From a virus, in IMG/VR virus record IMGVR_UViG_3300021197_000685, positions 1 through 23,543 of that record: a stretch of 23,543 bases of DNA; one strand, 5' to 3'. A model generated the notes under the pieces. It ran no database searches, was not told the DNA's origin, and saw only the letters and a list, made by a program, of their open reading frames with translations. A program made the translations under genes and the position numbers. Shown in pieces: positions 22,065-23,543 of the stretch (position 1 is its first letter; each line of letters opens with the position of its first letter).

Positions 22065-22568
22065 GAGAGAACCATCGATAATGAATGAATCGAAAGATGG
22101 GAGAGAACCAAAACACGCGAATGAATCAAGTCCCAAGAGAGAACCATATGTTGAGAATGAATCATGAAATAAGAGAGAACCAAAACGCCAAAATGAATCA
22201 TCTGTTGCGAGAGAACCAAAACACGCGAATGAATCACCGCCCGTAAGAGAACCACACGAAGCGAATGAATCATCTGTTGTGAGAGAACCAAAAGCTGAGA
22301 ATGAATCATGTTATCAGACCTGAAGATAGAACCAGACTAGTTGAATGAATCACGTTCTGAGAGAGAACCAAAACACCAGAATGAATCAAAATATAGGAGA
22401 GAACCACTCGTAATGAATGAATCATCTTGTAAGAGAGAACCAAACTCTAAGAATGAATCAGCTAAAAAGAGAGAACCAGATACACTGAATGAATCAGTGC
22501 CTTAGAGAGAACCAGTAGCGAAGAATGAATCATATATCGAGAGAGAACCAGTGGCTATGAATGAACCA
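22065..22568 (+). repeat. Alternating 10-base repeat array with 8-base variable spacers (28 repeats, 18-bp phase)
   Basis: Fourteen copies of A (GAGAGAACCA) alternate strictly with fourteen copies of B (GAATGAATCA). Both fit GARWGAAYCA and differ only at positions 3, 4 and 8. Every spacer is 8 bases except one of 16 (22309-22324). Five of 280 repeat positions deviate: last base of B1, first base of B4 and of A6, third base of A8, eighth base of B14. Spacers are nearly all different; AAACACGC occurs twice and TCTGTTGC/TCTGTTGT once each. A faint extra B-like copy (22047-22056) contains the stop codon of the upstream gene. The plus strand is purine-rich and A and B are not complementary, so no hairpins form. 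Not a CRISPR: repeats and spacers are far too short and there are no cas genes. Function unknown. Confidence 0.97.
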
Positions 22569-22721
22569 ATGAGTGAAATTATCAAAACACCACCGCTACC
22601 GGAAGTCGTCCGAGAGCGACTTGTGCGTGAGGCGTCAAACCATCTCAGCCGTGACGCCGCCGGGGAGAAGAGCCTACGCGCCCTGTGCCATGCCTTTCTT
22701 GCCAAACATGTGGTAAAATGA
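22557..22721 (+). CDS. 54-aa helical unknown protein starting inside the last repeat
   Basis: ATG 22557 lies across the last spacer and the last B repeat, so the protein begins MNEPMSEIIKTPPLPEVV, and the first residues (NEP) continue the Asn-Glu-Ser/Arg-Glu-Pro reading of the array frame. An alternative ATG is 12 bases later (MSEII). The body, RERLVREASNHLSRDAAGEKSLRALCHAFLAKHVVK, is helical and basic. No good ribosome site is seen, except the purine-rich array itself. The next promoter begins 6 bases after the stop. No family is recognised. Confidence 0.55.
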   Translation: MNEPMSEIIKTPPLPEVVRERLVREASNHLSRDAAGEKSLRALCHAFLAKHVVK

Positions 22722-22727
22722 AGTGAC

Positions 22728-22756
22728 TTGACAACCTCTTCTGTATGGGATAGTTC
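22728..22756 (+). promoter_or_regulatory. Possible promoter with inverted repeat for the right-hand genes
   Basis: TTGACA (22728-22733, 6/6), a 17-base spacer and a poor -10, TAGTTC (22751-22756). An inverted repeat CTGTAT-12-ATACAG (22741-22764) overlaps it and includes a TATGGGA motif. GGGAG lies before the start at 22783. It resembles the 19753 promoter in its TTGACAAC start and TATGGGAT element. Confidence 0.45.
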
Positions 22757-22782
22757 TTATACAGTTAAAGGGAGAAAGTTAC

Positions 22783-23223
22783 ATGAACGCAAAATTTGAT
22801 CCTGCCGCCGCGTGGGATGAATACTTGGATTTATGCGAAGCGCAGCATGAGCCGAGCGATAGTGACTTTTTAGCTAACGCCGGTCTTGATGCATATGGGC
22901 ATCTGACATGGACCGTAGGTAATGATGATTGGATTGCCTGTTTTGATGCAGTCTTATCACCTGACGGAACACGCATTGCGTATCACGCGGTGGTTGATTG
23001 CGAGAGCGGTGGTTTCATCGACACGATTGAAAAGGGTGTTGTGCCTGTCGAAGAGGCAAAGGCGAAGTTACATTATCTGCCGGATAGTTACTTGGACAGT
23101 TGCTACGAGCAATACGCCGACGATCACGAATACCCTATCGATGTTGACGAGTGTCAACAAAGCATTCAACGCTGGAACCGCCATATCGATATTTTAGTGA
23201 ATCAAGGGGAGAAAATCGTTTAA
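22783..23223 (+). CDS. Acidic 146-aa unknown protein
   Basis: Starts MNAKFDPAAAWDEYLDLCEAQ, GGGAG upstream. The protein is strongly acidic (many Asp/Glu, e.g. EQYADDHEYPIDVDECQQS near 109-127) with a beta-rich centre (LTWTVGNDDWIACFDAVLSPDGTRIAYHAVVDCESGGF) and five Cys. No signal peptide or membrane segment. No family is recognised. First gene behind a putative new promoter, directly followed by the zinc-ribbon gene with no spacing. A DNA-mimic or inhibitor role is conceivable for such an acidic phage protein but has no direct support. Confidence 0.75.
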   Translation: MNAKFDPAAAWDEYLDLCEAQHEPSDSDFLANAGLDAYGHLTWTVGNDDWIACFDAVLSPDGTRIAYHAVVDCESGGFIDTIEKGVVPVEEAKAKLHYLPDSYLDSCYEQYADDHEYPIDVDECQQSIQRWNRHIDILVNQGEKIV

Positions 23224-23403
23224 GTGACTGAACCTATGACATGCCCATGGTGCGGCCAATGGACCCGACTGGAGATGGTCCGGTCGCACCTGGAATGTCC
23301 CGTGTGCCGACGTGTTGTCTATGATTGCTGCGACGGTGACCACGTGGGGGAGAAAACAGATGAAGAGACTACTGTTACTGGCTGTATTGCTGATTCCGAA
23401 TGA
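23224..23403 (+). CDS. 59-aa zinc-ribbon protein
   Basis: GTG at 23224 directly follows the previous stop; ATG 23236 is an in-frame alternative. CPWC and CPVC pairs (MTCPWCGQW, LECPVCRR) about 18 residues apart form a classic zinc ribbon, with an added YDCCDGDH. The acidic Thr-rich tail is encoded in the overlap with the hydrolase gene. Role unknown. Confidence 0.65.
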   Translation: MTEPMTCPWCGQWTRLEMVRSHLECPVCRRVVYDCCDGDHVGEKTDEETTVTGCIADSE

Positions 23404-23543
23404 AGCCCAGGCAGACCCCCAAACCTGCATGGCAGAGGCCATGTACTTTGAAGCGCGGGGCGAGGGCTGGCGGGGGATGCTGGCGGTGGGGGTCGTCGTC
23501 CGTAACCGGGTCGGCCAACCAGGCTACCCGTCCACCCTTGGCG
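23360..23543 (+). CDS. SleB-type cell-wall hydrolase with signal peptide, 3' end outside window
   Basis: 61 residues are visible. ATG 23360 has GGGGGAG upstream. Residues 1-18 (MKRLLLLAVLLIPNEAQA) are a Sec signal peptide with an Ala-x-Ala cleavage site. The mature part begins DPQTCMAEAMYFEARGEGWRG, the start of the Hydrolase_2 (SleB/CwlJ) domain, with the likely catalytic Glu31 in YFEARGE, continuing MLAVGVVVRNRV. Such enzymes cut the glycan strand of peptidoglycan. With the M15 peptidase at 9384 it gives the phage two cell-wall enzymes, this one able to reach the periplasm without a holin. Confidence 0.88.
   Translation, partial: MKRLLLLAVLLIPNEAQADPQTCMAEAMYFEARGEGWRGMLAVGVVVRNRVGQPGYPSTLG

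Noticed and set aside
21241-22080. A complete IS110-type insertion sequence
   Set aside because: No RuvC domain, no recognisable element ends, and the gene lies smoothly in the plus-strand gene order.
21944-22309. Minus-strand ORF of 121 residues with IHS/VLS periodicity
   Set aside because: It is a product of an 18-base period without stops on that strand; it overlaps the IS110-like gene antisense and ends where the 16-base spacer breaks the frame. No start signal.
22057-22556. Plus-strand repeat protein reading Arg-Glu-Pro-x3-Asn-Glu-Ser-x3
   Set aside because: In-frame stops occur in at least four spacers and the 16-base spacer shifts the frame; the number of stops is about that expected for random spacers.
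22065-22568. CRISPR array
   Set aside because: Repeats of 10 and spacers of 8 bases are far below CRISPR sizes, there are two alternating repeat forms, no leader and no cas gene nearby.

Overview
This window reads as part of a tailed-phage genome, most likely a marine podovirus-like phage of an alphaproteobacterium-type host. The reasons are tightly packed, mostly same-strand genes with ATGA stop/start overlaps; two giant virion-type proteins; an endolysin; a DNA replication module with family A DNA polymerase, AEP-type primase, SNF2 and UvrD-like helicases and a probable ssDNA-binding protein; and then a run of very small unknown genes. Host and family are inferred. No terminase, portal, capsid, integrase, tRNA or rRNA gene is visible here.

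Layout: (1) 1-9387, late/virion region: the 3' part of an Ala/Gln/Gly-rich protein, a Met/Gly-rich protein with a 12-bp tandem repeat, and two very large proteins (1074 and 1497 aa) of the internal-virion type. (2) 9384-9833, an M15-type peptidase (endolysin). (3) 9825-11267, an SNF2-type helicase, the only minus-strand gene, convergent with the endolysin and divergent from the replication operon. The two promoters at 11281-11330 have overlapping -10 boxes. (4) 11362-18609, replication operon: unknown coiled-coil protein, ssDNA-binding protein, hairpin, AEP primase, XRE regulator, UvrD-like helicase (split by a frameshift), a DUF7768-like and a DUF6378-like protein, and DNA polymerase I with leucine at the position equivalent to E. 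coli Phe762. (5) 18592-21240, early-type accessory genes: ribbon-helix-helix protein, 22-aa membrane peptide, MT-A70 adenine methyltransferase, Cys-rich protein, and seven tiny genes linked by overlaps behind a promoter that carries a perfect 18-bp palindrome. (6) 21253-22721, an IS110-like protein that has only the C-terminal (Transposase_20, helix-hairpin-helix) domain, followed directly by a very regular repeat array and a 54-aa ORF. (7) 22728-end, a new promoter, an acidic unknown protein, a zinc-ribbon protein and the start of an exported SleB-type cell-wall hydrolase.

The most unusual object is the array at 22065-22568: 28 ten-base repeats separated by 8-base variable spacers, in strict alternation of two versions (GAGAGAACCA and GAATGAATCA) of one consensus, GARWGAAYCA. 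The phase stays at 18 bp throughout, with one exception where the spacer is exactly doubled to 16. Only 5 of 280 repeat positions deviate while the spacers are almost all different. It starts at the stop codon of the IS110-like gene and its last repeat supplies the start codon of the next ORF. It does not match a CRISPR array, iterons or coding repeats as I know them. Together with the RuvC-less IS110-like protein it is the best candidate here for an undescribed system.

A second thread is that the ssDNA-binding protein, the primase and the IS110-like protein all end in D-(T/V)-P-F, the tip that bacterial SSB uses to recruit partners. This links the IS110-like protein, and possibly the array, to DNA replication or recombination.
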